Counted from the first letter of the stretch, positions 38,504 through 47,685 are shown. The stretch is DNA of 64,000 nt from an uncultured Chlorobiaceae bacterium (GCA_903994455.1 CAJEXI010000008.1:1-64000), one strand, 5' to 3'. Notes: generated from the sequence alone by a model not told the origin. Made by a program: numbers and translations.

Positions 38504-39557
38504 CTATTCGTTCTTTTGAAAATTCTATGTATTCTTCGGATATATCTATTCCGATAGACTTGCGATTATGCTTAATCGCAACCAAAGATGTCGTCCCGCT
38601 TCCCGAAAATGGGTCTAATAAAATTCCGTTTATAGGGCAAGTTGCCAAGATAGGAATTTTGCACAAGTCTTCTGGATAAACGGCATAATGGTCTTTTCGT
38701 TTTTGTGTGTCTTCGGGAATAATTTCCCAAACATCACCAGGCAAAGTACCGTCAGGATGATAAAACAAAAAATAAAAACCTTTTTGAGCCAATTCTTTTG
38801 CTCTACCAGATACTTTTTCAGAATCCGAATGTGTTGTTCGTTGTTGCCCACGAATTATCATTCTGAAATCTGCAATTTCACTATTTTTGATTCTATTTAA
38901 AACCGTATTCAATGCTACAAAAGCGTTGTTCTTTTCATCATCTGTTAATGCTGTTGAGAGTTCAATTTGCCTTTTGTATCTAACTCCGCTTACCCCTGTT
39001 GCAGATATAACTGTGCCGTTTTTTACAATGGATTTTCTTGCATCAGAACGAATTTTAGATGTATCATAAAAATATTTTTTTTCGTCTTTAACAAAGTGAA
39101 ATATATTTTCATGTATATTTCTCAATTTGTCTTTACTACTGTCAAGCCCGCCTTTGTGTTTGTTCCATATAACACTATTTCTAAGCGCCCATTTCTGCTT
39201 GTCCATCATCTTGATAGCAACACGCCAAGGAACACCTAACAGTTTTTTATTTTTATATGTGTCACCAATATTTAACCAAAATGAGCCTGTCGGTTTAAGA
39301 ACTCTGTAAAGTTCTTCGGTAATTTTGATAAGATTTTCAATGTATTCACTATAAGTATCTTCAAGCCCAATACCTCCGCCACTATACAATCTGTGCCCCC
39401 AATAAGGTGGACTTGTAATGATGCAATCAACTGAATTATCAGGAATTAAATCAAGCAAATTCAGACAATCCCCTAATAAAAAAAAAGGTTCTTTCTGTTC
39501 CGTGTTGGTAATATAGTTTTGTATGTCCTGTCTGTAATTCATTGTGCAAAATTTCAT
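38451..39557 (-). CDS. DNA methyltransferase (N4-cytosine/N6-adenine, beta-like)
   Basis: A 368-residue enzyme. The catalytic motif CIITSPPYWGHRLYSGG lies near residue 45 and the SAM motif DPFSGSGTTSLVAIKHNRKS near 320, so the catalytic block comes first. SPPYW favours N4-cytosine methylation. It is upstream of and overlaps a NotI-like endonuclease, which gives a complete type II system. Confidence 0.85.
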   Translation of the reverse strand: MKFCTMNYRQDIQNYITNTEQKEPFFLLGDCLNLLDLIPDNSVDCIITSPPYWGHRLYSGGGIGLEDTYSEYIENLIKITEELYRVLKPTGSFWLNIGDTYKNKKLLGVPWRVAIKMMDKQKWALRNSVIWNKHKGGLDSSKDKLRNIHENIFHFVKDEKKYFYDTSKIRSDARKSIVKNGTVISATGVSGVRYKRQIELSTALTDDEKNNAFVALNTVLNRIKNSEIADFRMIIRGQQRTTHSDSEKVSGRAKELAQKGFYFLFYHPDGTLPGDVWEIIPEDTQKRKDHYAVYPEDLCKIPILATCPINGILLDPFSGSGTTSLVAIKHNRKSIGIDISEEYIEFSKERIDEYKYENSGVLQLFNEE

Positions 39558-39652
39558 GAGGCAAATTTAGTCAAAAAATCGGGTTTTTATGAAGATATTT
39601 GTCAACCTTTAATAGTCTCTCAAAGGCTGGTGTGTCGCTCTCTTGCCATTAC

Positions 39653-39784
39653 CGCCAACGTCCGCCGGTATGTGCAGTTGCCGCTACAGAGCGCATACTT
39701 GTCGGATTACCAACTAAGTAAGCAAATGGACCAACACTATCAACCCCTAAACCAGGAAATTGCGTATACCGGCTGTTGGGCGTT
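39653..39784 (-). repeat. attC-like site 2
   Basis: Minus strand: AACGCCCAAC, then arm GCCGGTATACGCA, a 70-base loop, arm TGCACATACCGGC, and the core G|TTGGCGG. ACGCCCAAC complements GTTGGGCGT, the first bases of its own cassette at 41645. Confidence 0.8.
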
Positions 39785-39791
39785 CGTACTT

Positions 39792-40415
39792 TTATGCAGT
39801 CATTTTCAGTGTTTGCTCTCCTGTGTATTCCCAAAACTCAAAACCTAATGCTTCAATATCTGAATGAGTCATCTTAAACCCGTCAGGGAAAACATTTGCT
39901 AATCTATTAAAAGCAGTTACTGCATTTAAAACTGTAGGCGATTTTGATTGTTTGTTGAAATAACAACATCTTTTAACTGATTTGGCATTAATATAATCGA
40001 GTATTTCTTGGACATCAGTTAGTGTTTTTAATGATTGAAATAGCTGTTCTTTAGCCCCTTTTTTAACATTATGTCTTGAGTTCTTATTGCTTATATTTCT
40101 ATCCTTAAGTTCCCCTAGAATAAAATATCTATCATTATCGCATGTTACTAAAATGTCGCATCTCTTTCTGCCATTTTGAAAAGAATGGGGCAGGTTTGAA
40201 ATAAATTTATCATAATTAGCCACAGTTATTTGCATTTTGCTTGGATTTGAAATATTTGCCATTCCTCGTCCTCTTGAAGTATGCAACATAATTTCCTTAA
40301 CATCTGTGTCTTCTATCTCAAAATAAGGTTCATTTGTTACAACAGTTATGTTAGCTGTTGTGCAAACTGAAAGACCATAATGAGAAGTGAAACCTGTTCT
40401 TAGTAGGTCTTCCAT
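39792..40415 (-). CDS. Putative PD-(D/E)XK nuclease partner of an AAA ATPase
   Basis: A 207-residue protein. The stretch RCDILVTCDNDRYFILGELK gives the D-(x)n-ExK pattern of PD-(D/E)XK nucleases, with a preceding FISNLPHSFQNGRK and a following KKGAKEQLFQSLK (candidate QxxxL helix). It begins 1 base after the ATPase stop. No named family is recognised. The pairing suggests a two-component defence module with the ATPase as sensor (inference). Confidence 0.6.
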   Translation of the reverse strand: MEDLLRTGFTSHYGLSVCTTANITVVTNEPYFEIEDTDVKEIMLHTSRGRGMANISNPSKMQITVANYDKFISNLPHSFQNGRKRCDILVTCDNDRYFILGELKDRNISNKNSRHNVKKGAKEQLFQSLKTLTDVQEILDYINAKSVKRCCYFNKQSKSPTVLNAVTAFNRLANVFPDGFKMTHSDIEALGFEFWEYTGEQTLKMTA

Positions 40416-40416
40416 A

Positions 40417-41571
40417 TTATTTTAATTGATTGAATCTGTCGTAAATATTATTTATTGTATCAGATAATGTGTTCGTATTGACTATCTTTTGGTTCTGAAC
40501 AATCAGACTTTCAATACGTCCATTTTCAATTTGATAAACTGCAAGCTTATCAAAATCTATCTTAGCCCCATCTATAAGTTGATTACAGTCATAAGCCTTT
40601 ATCAGCAAGTTTAAATGATTTATTATATATGGACTATGAGTTGAAAAAATAAGGTCAATACTATTTAAATTATTTACAAAACATTTTGAAATTAGGTCAC
40701 TAATAAGTTCGCACTGAGCTTCAGGAAATAAACTAAGTTCAGGTTCTTCAATATGAATGAATAATTTCTTCTGAATATCACCTAAGTTTTTCACCGGTTT
40801 AAAATCTGTCCAGTTATCTGTTTTAGATAAAAAAATTAACAGAGAACGATTAAATGCTTCTTCGAAATCAAAATGTTTAGAAAAATGCTCAGCAATAAGA
40901 GATAACGGTATAGCATTCTGTGTCCCTGAAGAACTATTTTTTAAATCAATTTCATATTCTTTATTCGAGCCTTGAATAAAGAATTTTTTATTTGATTGGA
41001 CTTTTCTAACTGAAAGTTTTAATTTTAAATAATTAACATCAAGCTCCTTGAGGCTTTCAGTTGCCAAATCAAAGTCGTTATACACTTCGTGGAAATAAAA
41101 TCCCAAGTAAGCCCCCGTTAGTGAAGCTCCCCTATCTGCCCAAAGTGGAATTATATTTCGAGTTTCTGAAATAAAGCTTAATTTATTGTATTGCAAGTCA
41201 CTAATATGTACTAAGTCATTATCGCTCGTGCCAGTTAATTTATTTTTTGAAAAATGTAATACGTATTTTCTTCCACTAGAAAATTCTACTGAGTAGGTTA
41301 TTTCTGGATTATTTTTTAGATATTGCTCAAAACCACAATTTTTAAAATAAGTGTCCATCCTGAACCTAAATGGACTTTTTGAAACCTTACTTCTTTTTAG
41401 ATAGGAACGAATGTTGTGCATTTTGTAAATCCATCTAAAAAGAGCAATAGCCTTCATTAAAGTACTTTTTCCACTCCCTGATTCTCCAATCAATACTGTA
41501 ATTGGTTTGATATCATCAATAAAAACATCTTTTATTGGTCCGAGATTTTTTATATGAATTGATTCTTTCAT
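40417..41571 (-). CDS. AAA ATPase of a two-gene module
   Basis: A 384-residue ATPase. Walker A VLIGESGSGKSTLMKA (near 27), signature-like LKNSSSGTQNAIPLSL, Walker B LFIHIEEPELSLFPEAQCEL and switch LIFSTHSPYIINHL. AT-rich. It is the first gene of cassette 2, starting about 70 bases after the core. Confidence 0.8.
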   Translation of the reverse strand: MKESIHIKNLGPIKDVFIDDIKPITVLIGESGSGKSTLMKAIALFRWIYKMHNIRSYLKRSKVSKSPFRFRMDTYFKNCGFEQYLKNNPEITYSVEFSSGRKYVLHFSKNKLTGTSDNDLVHISDLQYNKLSFISETRNIIPLWADRGASLTGAYLGFYFHEVYNDFDLATESLKELDVNYLKLKLSVRKVQSNKKFFIQGSNKEYEIDLKNSSSGTQNAIPLSLIAEHFSKHFDFEEAFNRSLLIFLSKTDNWTDFKPVKNLGDIQKKLFIHIEEPELSLFPEAQCELISDLISKCFVNNLNSIDLIFSTHSPYIINHLNLLIKAYDCNQLIDGAKIDFDKLAVYQIENGRIESLIVQNQKIVNTNTLSDTINNIYDRFNQLK

Positions 41572-41638
41572 TTTTCTTTTTTTTGCAAAGTTAATTTTTT
41601 AATCTTGTTGTTGATAACTGTCGGTTTTTCAGTATGAC

Positions 41639-41775
41639 GCCCAACGGTTTGCGGCTTGGCGTAGTGGCGGATTTTTAGCACAAAAGTTTAATAGAAGAAC
41701 TGCACTTGAACCTACCACAAAACTGTCATACGAAGCACCGCACCCGCCATTACGCCAAACCGCTGTTATGCCCAG
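41639..41775 (-). repeat. attC-like site 1
   Basis: Minus strand: CTGGGCATAAC, arm GCGGTTTGGCGTAATGGCGG, about 65-base loop, an arm whose complement reads GCGGCTTGGCGTAGTGGCGG, and core G|TTGGGCGTC, which fits GTTRRRY. The arms pair with two mismatches. GGGCATAAC complements GTTATGCCC at 44376, the start of the same cassette. This is the clearest attC in the window. Confidence 0.85.
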
Positions 41776-41788
41776 TGCTTTTTTCAGT

Positions 41789-43558
41789 CTATGCAAACAT
41801 TGCCATTTGTCCATTGTTTACAGGTGTCATTTCTTTAATAAAACTGTCCCACAAGTCAAGTGTCAAATTGAATTGATACTTTTTATTAAGCGTTTCAAGT
41901 TCTGTTTGTAGGTCGGCTTTGCCAATTTGTTTTGATAATTCTAAAAGGTCAATTCTCATTAGAACGTCCTTTGTAAATGTCCTTTTAGCGTCTGGAAAAG
42001 TTACTGATTGTAAAAACTGAACTGTCGTGTCGGAGTTTAAAAGAATTAAAGCATAAACAGCAAATTCTATTTTGTCAAAACCTATTAAATAACAAGTGTC
42101 GTCAAGCATTACAGGCTTGTTGTCCTTTGGCAGAATAAGTGTAAAATGAAATGTCTTGTAAAGTCCTGATATGGCTACTTTGAAAGGTTTGAAAGAATAG
42201 TCGCCAATACCGAAAATTGAAAACAATGGTTTGTTGTTGTAAATACTTGATTTTCTTGCATCAAAATTTGCTTGATGTTCTGTCAAGTATTGATAAGTTT
42301 TAGGATATTCAGTTTTGATGTATTTAGTTTCCTGTCCTACTTTCTTTTGAGTAACAATCGTAAATTTTCGTGTCTGATTGATTACTGTGTTTTTAAGGTC
42401 AGAACTTTTGAGAATACCGTAAACTAAACCCTCTTCCAATTTCACTTTTTCGTTCAGTCCGTTTACATAATGTCCGTTCACTTTGTCTAACTCCATTACA
42501 GTAGAACAATCGTGTTTTAAACCTTGTCGCCAAACAAATGGACATTCACCATCAATTTCTTTTGTATGAATATATGTGTCAATGTTTGAAACAAATTTGT
42601 CGTTCAACCAACCGAATTTAAGTTGAGATTTTTGATTGTTGTAAAAATCAAATTCTAAGCAATCAAATGTCGGTTTTGAATTTAGTTTACAATAAAACAA
42701 AGCTGCTTCTACTGAAACATTAAACTCCTTTTTACTGTCAATACAATGTTTTTCAATAGCTGAAATCTTGTAACGATTTTTGTTTTGGTCAAAGACAATG
42801 TTTTTGATAACAGAATTTTTTACCAATAACAATAAATCACCTTTCATATTTTGAAAGGTTTCAATCATAGTAAGCGTAATAAATTCAGCAATGTCAAAAT
42901 TGCCTTTTCCTGTCATTGCGTCTAAACCACTATGATTTTTGAAATTCGTTTTTTTAGGGAGATTGGTTGAATTTAAACTACCCAATTTTGAATTGGTTAC
43001 CCAAGGTGGATTACCAATTACTAAAATATCATTCGTAGAATGCTCCTTTGCTATCGTTTTGAAGTCGTAGTCGAAAACATTACAATGAACTATCGAAATT
43101 TTTGGCTTGTGTGATTTTGGATTAGAAAGAAAGAAATCTACAATACTGAATTTAGTTTCCCAAACGTAAGGTTTATAAATTTCAACTCCGAATACATTTT
43201 TGATGTTTTTGAAATTGCGTAGAGAAGCAAGAATAAAATTCCCTTTTCCGCAGGTTGGCTCAATAACAACTTCGGGTGAAATGTTTTTTGAAGCCAAGTG
43301 TAATGTAATTTTATTAGCTAAATCTGAATTCGTTTGAAAGTCTCCATATTCTGCTCTGTCTGGTTCTTCAATAATATTATGAGTAATTGAAAGAACTTCT
43401 TTGAGAGTTTCCAATTCTTCATCATTATCAAAAAAATGTATGATGCCGAAGGCATCATACATTTTTTGATTTGCCTTTTCAAAAGATGTAATCTTTTTCA
43501 GATTGTCATTCAAGAAATCTGAAACCTGATGAGTAATATTTGCTTCAAATACTTTCAT
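41789..43558 (-). CDS. N6-adenine DNA methyltransferase
   Basis: A 589-residue enzyme. SAM motif VVIEPTCGKGNFILASL (near 97) precedes catalytic NDILVIGNPPWVTNSKLG (NPPW, near 183): the gamma-type order. A long C-terminal target-recognition region follows. It overlaps the restriction gene upstream by TAATG. The pair makes a type II system of unknown specificity. Confidence 0.85.
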   Translation of the reverse strand: MKVFEANITHQVSDFLNDNLKKITSFEKANQKMYDAFGIIHFFDNDEELETLKEVLSITHNIIEEPDRAEYGDFQTNSDLANKITLHLASKNISPEVVIEPTCGKGNFILASLRNFKNIKNVFGVEIYKPYVWETKFSIVDFFLSNPKSHKPKISIVHCNVFDYDFKTIAKEHSTNDILVIGNPPWVTNSKLGSLNSTNLPKKTNFKNHSGLDAMTGKGNFDIAEFITLTMIETFQNMKGDLLLLVKNSVIKNIVFDQNKNRYKISAIEKHCIDSKKEFNVSVEAALFYCKLNSKPTFDCLEFDFYNNQKSQLKFGWLNDKFVSNIDTYIHTKEIDGECPFVWRQGLKHDCSTVMELDKVNGHYVNGLNEKVKLEEGLVYGILKSSDLKNTVINQTRKFTIVTQKKVGQETKYIKTEYPKTYQYLTEHQANFDARKSSIYNNKPLFSIFGIGDYSFKPFKVAISGLYKTFHFTLILPKDNKPVMLDDTCYLIGFDKIEFAVYALILLNSDTTVQFLQSVTFPDAKRTFTKDVLMRIDLLELSKQIGKADLQTELETLNKKYQFNLTLDLWDSFIKEMTPVNNGQMAMFA

Positions 43559-44235
43559 TATTCAGGTTTGTTATAACTTATAATTTTGTCAATGCCTGGT
43601 ATGTCATTCTTCAAATCTCTTATTCTTGCATATTGCAATCTCCATTGCAGTGCATTGGAAATTGTTAAATATCCAATAGGAATTTCAGTTGTTAAAATGA
43701 TTTCGGTGATTTGTTTTAAAGCTATTTCGTCTGCTGGTAATTTTATTCCTTCAAGAAAGGCAATAATATCAGCTTCGTTTGCTCCAACTTTCTTCATCTC
43801 ATTTAAAATACTCGTTGTCGTAAAATCGGCTGTTCGTTCTTTTGAAACAAATGAACAACTAACAAAATTTAATATTGAAGTTTGACTTTCTGGGTCGTCA
43901 GTTTTGTCGTAAACAAATACTAAGAGGTTATATCCAAGTCCAAATATTTTTTGTTTTGCATCTCTAAAAGGACAAGATGATTGTGGTTGTTTGTTAGATG
44001 TAACTTTTATATCGGTTAATATGTCTTCCGAAGGCAAGTCTATTCCTTTTGCAGAAGAGCCAACAGTAACATCATATTTTGATTTTAAATGTGCTTGAAA
44101 CTTTTGTTCAATTAGTGTTCCAACGGCTTTTCCATCAGTAACTCCATATAATTCTTTATGCTGAAATTTTGACTGTTCAACACAAAATAATTGAGCTTCT
44201 TTTATTAGAATTTCCTTTGTTAATTTTTCCTGCAT
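43558..44235 (-). CDS. Type II restriction endonuclease candidate
   Basis: A 225-residue protein directly before and coupled to an adenine methyltransferase. The core KGIDLPSEDILTDIKVTSNK supplies D-(x)n-DxK, a variant of the PD-(D/E)XK site, and EQKFQAHLKSKYDV an upstream glutamate. Subfamily not recognised. It starts 140 bases inside cassette 1. Confidence 0.7.
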   Translation of the reverse strand: MQEKLTKEILIKEAQLFCVEQSKFQHKELYGVTDGKAVGTLIEQKFQAHLKSKYDVTVGSSAKGIDLPSEDILTDIKVTSNKQPQSSCPFRDAKQKIFGLGYNLLVFVYDKTDDPESQTSILNFVSCSFVSKERTADFTTTSILNEMKKVGANEADIIAFLEGIKLPADEIALKQITEIILTTEIPIGYLTISNALQWRLQYARIRDLKNDIPGIDKIISYNKPE

Positions 44236-44365
44236 CTTGTCTTAAATATTTGTTGCTAAGTTAATGTTTTTAGAATTTAAATCTGTTCTGTTTGGTCGTC
44301 AAGTTTTACACAAAAGCTTGATGTCAAGCTGTAATGTTCGTCTGTTGCACTGTCGTCATAGCATT

Positions 44366-44376
44366 GGGCATAACTC
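44366..44376 (-). other. First recombination core of the cassette array (attI-like point)
   Basis: The minus strand has AGTTATGCCCAATGC here, whose TTATGCCC is complemented in attC-like site 1. This marks the head of cassette 1, 89 bases from the recombinase stop, where an attI would lie. Confidence 0.55.
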
Positions 44377-44385
44377 CTTTATATA

Positions 44386-44457
44386 TGCACCATATCACTC
44401 TCAAAGGTGTATAAAGCCAGCTATTCTGGCATCCTTTATACACTTTTAAGGTGCATA
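44386..44457. promoter_or_regulatory. Nested palindrome beside the recombinase gene
   Basis: Three nested arms: TATGCACC / GGTGCATA, GTGTATAAAG / CTTTATACAC and GCCAG / CTGGC. It lies between the recombinase stop and the first core. It could be a terminator for the recombinase, a recombinase-binding site or a cruciform. Confidence 0.65.
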
Positions 44458-44464
44458 ATATTTT

Positions 44465-45919
44465 TTACAAATTATCAAAGGGGATGGAAATTTTTAGTAA
44501 ACTCTGTTTGCATACGTGGGTATAGATTTCTGTCGTCTTACTACTCTTATGCCCTAAGAGCTCTTGTATGTATCGAAGATCAGTTCCCGCTTCCAGTAAA
44601 TGTGTTGCATAAGAGTGCCGCAACCAATGAAGCGTTACTGGTTTTTTTATTTTTGCATGATCGAGTGCATGTTTTAACACTTTTTGCAAGCTGGTTTCGC
44701 TGTACTGTGTACCAGGTTCCTGACCCTCAAACGACCAAATCCTGGGGCGATATATTTTATAGTATTCCCGCAACATTACAATCACTTTATCCGATATGGG
44801 AATTACTCTATCTTTTTTTCCTTTTGCATTGATTATTTTCAATAAATACCTTTTCGCATCAACATTCTCAGGTTTGAGATTCAACAACTCTCCCCGTCGA
44901 AGAACACAGGCATAAATCAAGCTCAACATCGTACGGTGTTTGAGGTTCTGTGATGCCTGAAGTATAGCTGCAACGTCCTCCTTGCTCAGCACGTTGGGCA
45001 GCTTATGTTCTGGTCTTGGCCGCTCGATCTGTTCTGTTATGAGCTTTGACCCTTGAATTGTTTTGAAAAACAATCTTGCTGCGTTAACGGTCTGGTTTTG
45101 ATATGATTGACTTAACTTCTTCGGTAGCATAAACTGGTGAACGAATCGCACCATATCATCGTTGGTCGCGTCGGTACTCCTTTTGGGTTTAATAAACCTC
45201 AAAAAAGTGGTAATGGATTGTATAGAGGTCTTTATCGTAGATTCGCTGTATCGCTTGTGCTCCATCCACTGTTTGAAGGCGGCAATTTCATCATGGTTGA
45301 CTTTGTCCAACAACGGCAAATCGGTAATAACTTCGTTTGCTGCGTAGTTCAATGTCGGATTTTGCGGTAGCGCAATTACGGTTTTTATATTTGTGATACG
45401 CTGACCAAAGTAATTTTTTAACAAGTCGATATTTTTGCTGTAGTTCGGTATGCCCCAGCAAAATTTATTGCTGTTCCACCTCACATAATTGAAGGTATGA
45501 ATGAACTGTATATCCGTCTCATTCTTAGGCATTGTAACGGTAATTTGTTTCGGGGATATTTCGATAGCGATTCCGTTGTGTTGCGTAACGTTTTGTAGCT
45601 CTGTTTTGGCCGCAGTTTTCACTTCAGATTGCGCCTTTACCGAAGATGCTTGCGCCGGTGGTTCATTGGTAGCTTCTGTTAGCTCTTCGGTATCTGACAT
45701 GTTTGCTGAACCTGCAGTGTCTGGCACGACTATATCCGGAAATAGCTTCTTAAATTTGCCAAAAGCTTCCTCGGGGAACGGGATATGCCATGCTCTGAGT
45801 GACTTGCTCCAGACAGCGCCGTCAATATGCCTTATCTTATTTATAATGAAATCATTATAGGTGAACACGAGTTTCAGCCTATCCTCGCCTTTGTGATTTA
45901 TTTTGCTGGTCTGAATCAT
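44465..45919 (-). CDS. Tyrosine recombinase with duplicated N-terminal module
   Basis: A 484-residue integrase. The catalytic set is Arg in CVLRRGELLNLKPENV, HxLR-type HWLRHSYATHLLEAGTDLRY, His in LLGHKSSKTTEIYTHV and the Tyr in IYTHV. Residues about 18-62 (FIINKIRHIDGAVWSKSLRA, WHIPFPEEAF) and 125-172 (FIHTFNYVRWNSNKFCWGIP) are two copies of the module common in Bacteroidetes integrases. The extra segment typical of IntI between the Lys motif and HxLR is absent. It reads toward the cassettes. Confidence 0.85.
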   Translation of the reverse strand: MIQTSKINHKGEDRLKLVFTYNDFIINKIRHIDGAVWSKSLRAWHIPFPEEAFGKFKKLFPDIVVPDTAGSANMSDTEELTEATNEPPAQASSVKAQSEVKTAAKTELQNVTQHNGIAIEISPKQITVTMPKNETDIQFIHTFNYVRWNSNKFCWGIPNYSKNIDLLKNYFGQRITNIKTVIALPQNPTLNYAANEVITDLPLLDKVNHDEIAAFKQWMEHKRYSESTIKTSIQSITTFLRFIKPKRSTDATNDDMVRFVHQFMLPKKLSQSYQNQTVNAARLFFKTIQGSKLITEQIERPRPEHKLPNVLSKEDVAAILQASQNLKHRTMLSLIYACVLRRGELLNLKPENVDAKRYLLKIINAKGKKDRVIPISDKVIVMLREYYKIYRPRIWSFEGQEPGTQYSETSLQKVLKHALDHAKIKKPVTLHWLRHSYATHLLEAGTDLRYIQELLGHKSSKTTEIYTHVCKQSLLKISIPFDNL

Positions 45920-46071
45920 AGTTTTTTACAACTCCTTCCAACGAAAAAGAACCCGTTCAATACAGCGTCGCTTATTTAGTCACTGTACAGTGTGAACGGC
46001 TCCAACTTTTCAAGCTATAAAGTACAAATATATTTCAAAAATATTTATCTCAATCTTTTGCTTATTTAGGC

Positions 46072-46702
46072 TCAGGTGGGCACCAACTCACGATCCGTTT
46101 CACCTATTATGTACGAAAGTTTCCTGCACAGAAATCGGGAGGTGCACCGACTCCCCTGTTTCCGCTCCTTACGCCCCCGACAGTACCGGTAATACCAGCC
46201 GGAATCCCCGGAAATCGTTGACCGCTTTGTAAACCACAAAAGAGCGCTGCGATGAGCGGAATTCAACCACCACCCGAGAGCGATGCTGCCTGCCAGTGTT
46301 GCAGAGAGTTTCTGGAGTTTTTTTTGGAGCAATGGCAATGGCATCAAAAGATGTAACAGGCAGAGTCTGTTGATTCTTTTGCAAACCAACCGACATCTCA
46401 AAAGATTGGTCAGACGGCATCTGACAAATCTTTTGAGATGCCAGATAAAACATTCTGCACTACTTGAGGTTAGTCGAAGAGATACCCTTTAACCCAAGGG
46501 TTTTGAGTTCTTTTGAGAGCCGATTAATCAGGCCTTTGCCATAGAGTTCAGATCGTTCGGCTCCACCCCCCTCAAACTCGACAATGTACCATCCGAAAAG
46601 CCAGTTCCGGATCACAAGGGAGGTATCAACAGATCGAGCGGCTCTCTGCTGCAACTCAAGGTGGGTCTCTTTGAAAAGGGCAAGTAACTGTTGGTAGTTC
46701 AT
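46072..46702 (-). pseudogene. Broken DUF1016 (YhcG-type) nuclease-family gene
   Basis: The N-terminal 80 codons are intact (MNYQQLLALFKETHLELQQR; VIRNWLFGWYIVEFEGGGAE), then frameshifts and an internal deletion join SATLAGSIALGW to a distal segment (YKAVNDFRGFRLVLPVLSG). DUF1016 proteins are PD-(D/E)XK nucleases found with RM and RhuM genes. Two frames would be needed to read it, so it is non-functional. Confidence 0.7.
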
Positions 46703-46714
46703 AGGGTTCTCGAT

Positions 46715-47080
46715 TTACCAATCTACGTTCAAATACTTTTTGAGCTGCCCAGGATTCAGAACATCATAAGCGATAATTCCCCTTTCTGCAACGGTATAAT
46801 GTTTTTGCCGTCCACTGGCAGTTGTTAAGTAATGCTTAATAACTGAAGCTTCTTCAAGCTCATTATCGTCGAAAATACGCTTCAAATGCTGGTTGATGGC
46901 GGGAATGGAGACATCGTACAGCGTTGCCATTATTTTCTGCGTCAGCCAGATATTTTCATCCTCATAGCGCATTTCAACGCTGGTTTCCGACTTGCCGACA
47001 GCCGCGACAAAGGTCAGATATTCAGCCGCCGAAGAGCGGACGATAGAGACCTCTTTACCTGTTTTTTTTCTCCCATTCAC
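46715..47080 (-). CDS. RhuM-type N-terminal domain protein, short form
   Basis: A 121-residue protein. GKEVSIVRSSAAEYLTFVAA and NIWLTQKIMATLYDVSIPAI with NQHLKRIF are the RhuM/virulence-protein N-terminal winged-helix region. It then ends GIIAYDVLNPGQLKKYLNVD instead of the long C-terminal domain. It may be a genuine short DNA-binding protein or a truncated gene. The same form, decayed, is at 49.9-50.2 kb. Confidence 0.6.
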   Translation of the reverse strand: MNGRKKTGKEVSIVRSSAAEYLTFVAAVGKSETSVEMRYEDENIWLTQKIMATLYDVSIPAINQHLKRIFDDNELEEASVIKHYLTTASGRQKHYTVAERGIIAYDVLNPGQLKKYLNVDW

Positions 47081-47370
47081 GCCTTCCCCTTCGTGTCTGT
47101 CAAAAGGGGTGCCATCGGTTCAGCCTTGAGCGCCTGCTGCATCCCGTCGCCAAGGGAGTGTTTTTTATCCTCGACATCCCCCCCCAAAACACTCAAGCTC
47201 CGAAGTGATGAATTTCGTACAGATGTCGCGCACGGAGAAAAATTTTTTATTTATTTGAAAGCTGCAAGAGTTTATGGGAGCCTTTGGGTAAAATAACTCT
47301 TTTTGCGAAAAGGAAATATACGATTACCGAAAAACACGGCAATGACAAGCTATGATTCTATTGCACTGCA

Positions 47371-47685
47371 TCACCTATTTCCTGGACTGATGCAATTTAA
47401 CCACTGAAGTCGCAGCTTTCTGCTTGCTCTGGTTTTGCTCCTCTTCAATTGCTTGTACTTTCTCATCATCCAGTGTACCAAGTAATAGTTCATGTGTTGC
47501 CAAACTGGTGCCCTTGCTGAACCATAAAATCGCGTGAAGTAGTTCTTCCATCCCCTCAGTATCGGGTTGAACTGTACTGATAAATCAGCAAGTTCCAGAC
47601 TGTTCCTGAACTGTAGCTTCCATTTGGAGATGATACATATATCACTCTCTATTAAGCAAATACAAGATTCGAACACTCCCTTCAT
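47371..47685 (-). pseudogene. Group II intron maturase C-terminal remnant
   Basis: The frame contains FNPILRGWKNYFTRFYGSAR and LVHWMMRKYKQLKRSK, the group II intron maturase-specific (GIIM) domain. No reverse-transcriptase core or intron ribozyme end is visible, so only the tail survives. Confidence 0.75.

Larger units (their letters stand above)
37514..39658 (-). mobile_element. Gene cassette 3 (NotI-family restriction-modification)
   Basis: A 2145-base unit bounded by core G|TTGGCGGTA at the start and attC-like site 3 at the end. It carries a methyltransferase and a restriction enzyme in overlapping frames. Confidence 0.7.
39659..41644 (-). mobile_element. Gene cassette 2 (ATPase plus PD-(D/E)XK pair)
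   Basis: A 1986-base unit between the cores of attC-like sites 1 and 2, with two coupled genes. Confidence 0.7.
41645..44375 (-). mobile_element. Gene cassette 1 (type II restriction-modification)
   Basis: A 2731-base unit nearest the recombinase, from core G|TTATGCCC to attC-like site 1, carrying a restriction enzyme and a methyltransferase. Confidence 0.7.

Noticed and set aside
44465-45919. Naming the recombinase IntI
   Set aside because: The IntI-specific segment before HxLRH is absent, and the N-terminal module is of a different type.
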